Shown one piece after another: positions 12,282-12,292 of a DNA stretch of 12,292 bases. The first letter of the stretch is position 1, and the number at the start of each line of letters is the position of its first letter. Under the pieces are notes generated by a model that saw nothing but the letters and a program-made list of their open reading frames with translations, was not told the origin of the DNA and ran no database searches. The translations under genes were made by a program, and so were the position numbers. Source of the DNA: JAEKLB01 sp050249235 (lineage in GTDB: Bacteria > Actinomycetota > Acidimicrobiia > Acidimicrobiales > CADCSY01); assembly GCA_050249235.1 (NCBI GenBank), contig JBFWQW010000088.1, positions 1 through 12,292 on the forward strand, written 5' to 3'.

Positions 12282-12292
12282 GCTCGACCTTC
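12278..12292 (+). CDS. Possible start of the next gene, overlapping the MarR stop
   Basis: GTGA at 12278-12281 combines a GTG start with the TGA of the MarR gene, and the five visible codons read (M)SSTF. MarR genes are often followed by an MFS exporter beginning in a similar way, but five codons cannot establish identity. The fragment is cut by the window edge. Confidence 0.35.

Overview
The window is very GC-rich (roughly 70% or more by eye) and densely packed. Proteins begin at both ATG and GTG, genes overlap by a few bases, and several starts sit 7-10 nt downstream of a TAGCGT/TAGCCT/TACCCT box, as in leaderless actinobacterial transcripts. A PdtaS-type sensor kinase, a bL37-like mini ribosomal protein and an F420/flavin luciferase-like oxidoreductase all point to an actinobacterium. 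I infer a deep-branching one of the Acidimicrobiia type, but the sequence alone does not prove this. No tRNA, rRNA, CRISPR array, insertion sequence or phage gene was seen.

Layout. At the left edge is the N-terminal part of a minus-strand PdtaS-like histidine kinase (1-266). Divergent from it is a 770-residue membrane protein with intact GGDEF and EAL domains (444-2756), which makes and/or breaks cyclic di-GMP. Convergent with that is a minus-strand two-gene cassette. Its upstream gene is a SpeD (AdoMet decarboxylase)-family protein with an altered processing motif (3591-3971). Its downstream gene is a GNAT-fold acyltransferase with resemblance to LuxI/FeeM-type synthases (2786-3580). The cassette is preceded by an AT-richer, repeat-containing regulatory stretch (about 4000-4090). 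It is the most unusual content of the window.

Next on the plus strand are a 27-codon bL37-like ribosomal protein gene (4229-4312) and an unrecognised acidic 202-residue protein (4390-4998). A strong hairpin (5009-5047) separates them from a minus-strand PfkB/adenosine-kinase-like sugar kinase (5056-6081). The kinase shares a compact palindromic divergent promoter with a plus-strand operon of M1 aminopeptidase N (6123-8708), calcineurin-like phosphoesterase (8690-9775) and FAH-family hydrolase (9772-10599). Overlaps of 19 and 4 nt suggest translational coupling in this operon.

The right end holds a luciferase-like monooxygenase on the minus strand (10678-11724). It is divergent from a MarR-family regulator (11817-12281), with an inverted repeat between them that could be the regulator's operator. 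A further gene probably begins at 12278, overlapping the MarR stop by 4 nt.

Most of the window is housekeeping or metabolic. The SpeD-like/GNAT pair is the best candidate for an undescribed small-molecule system.
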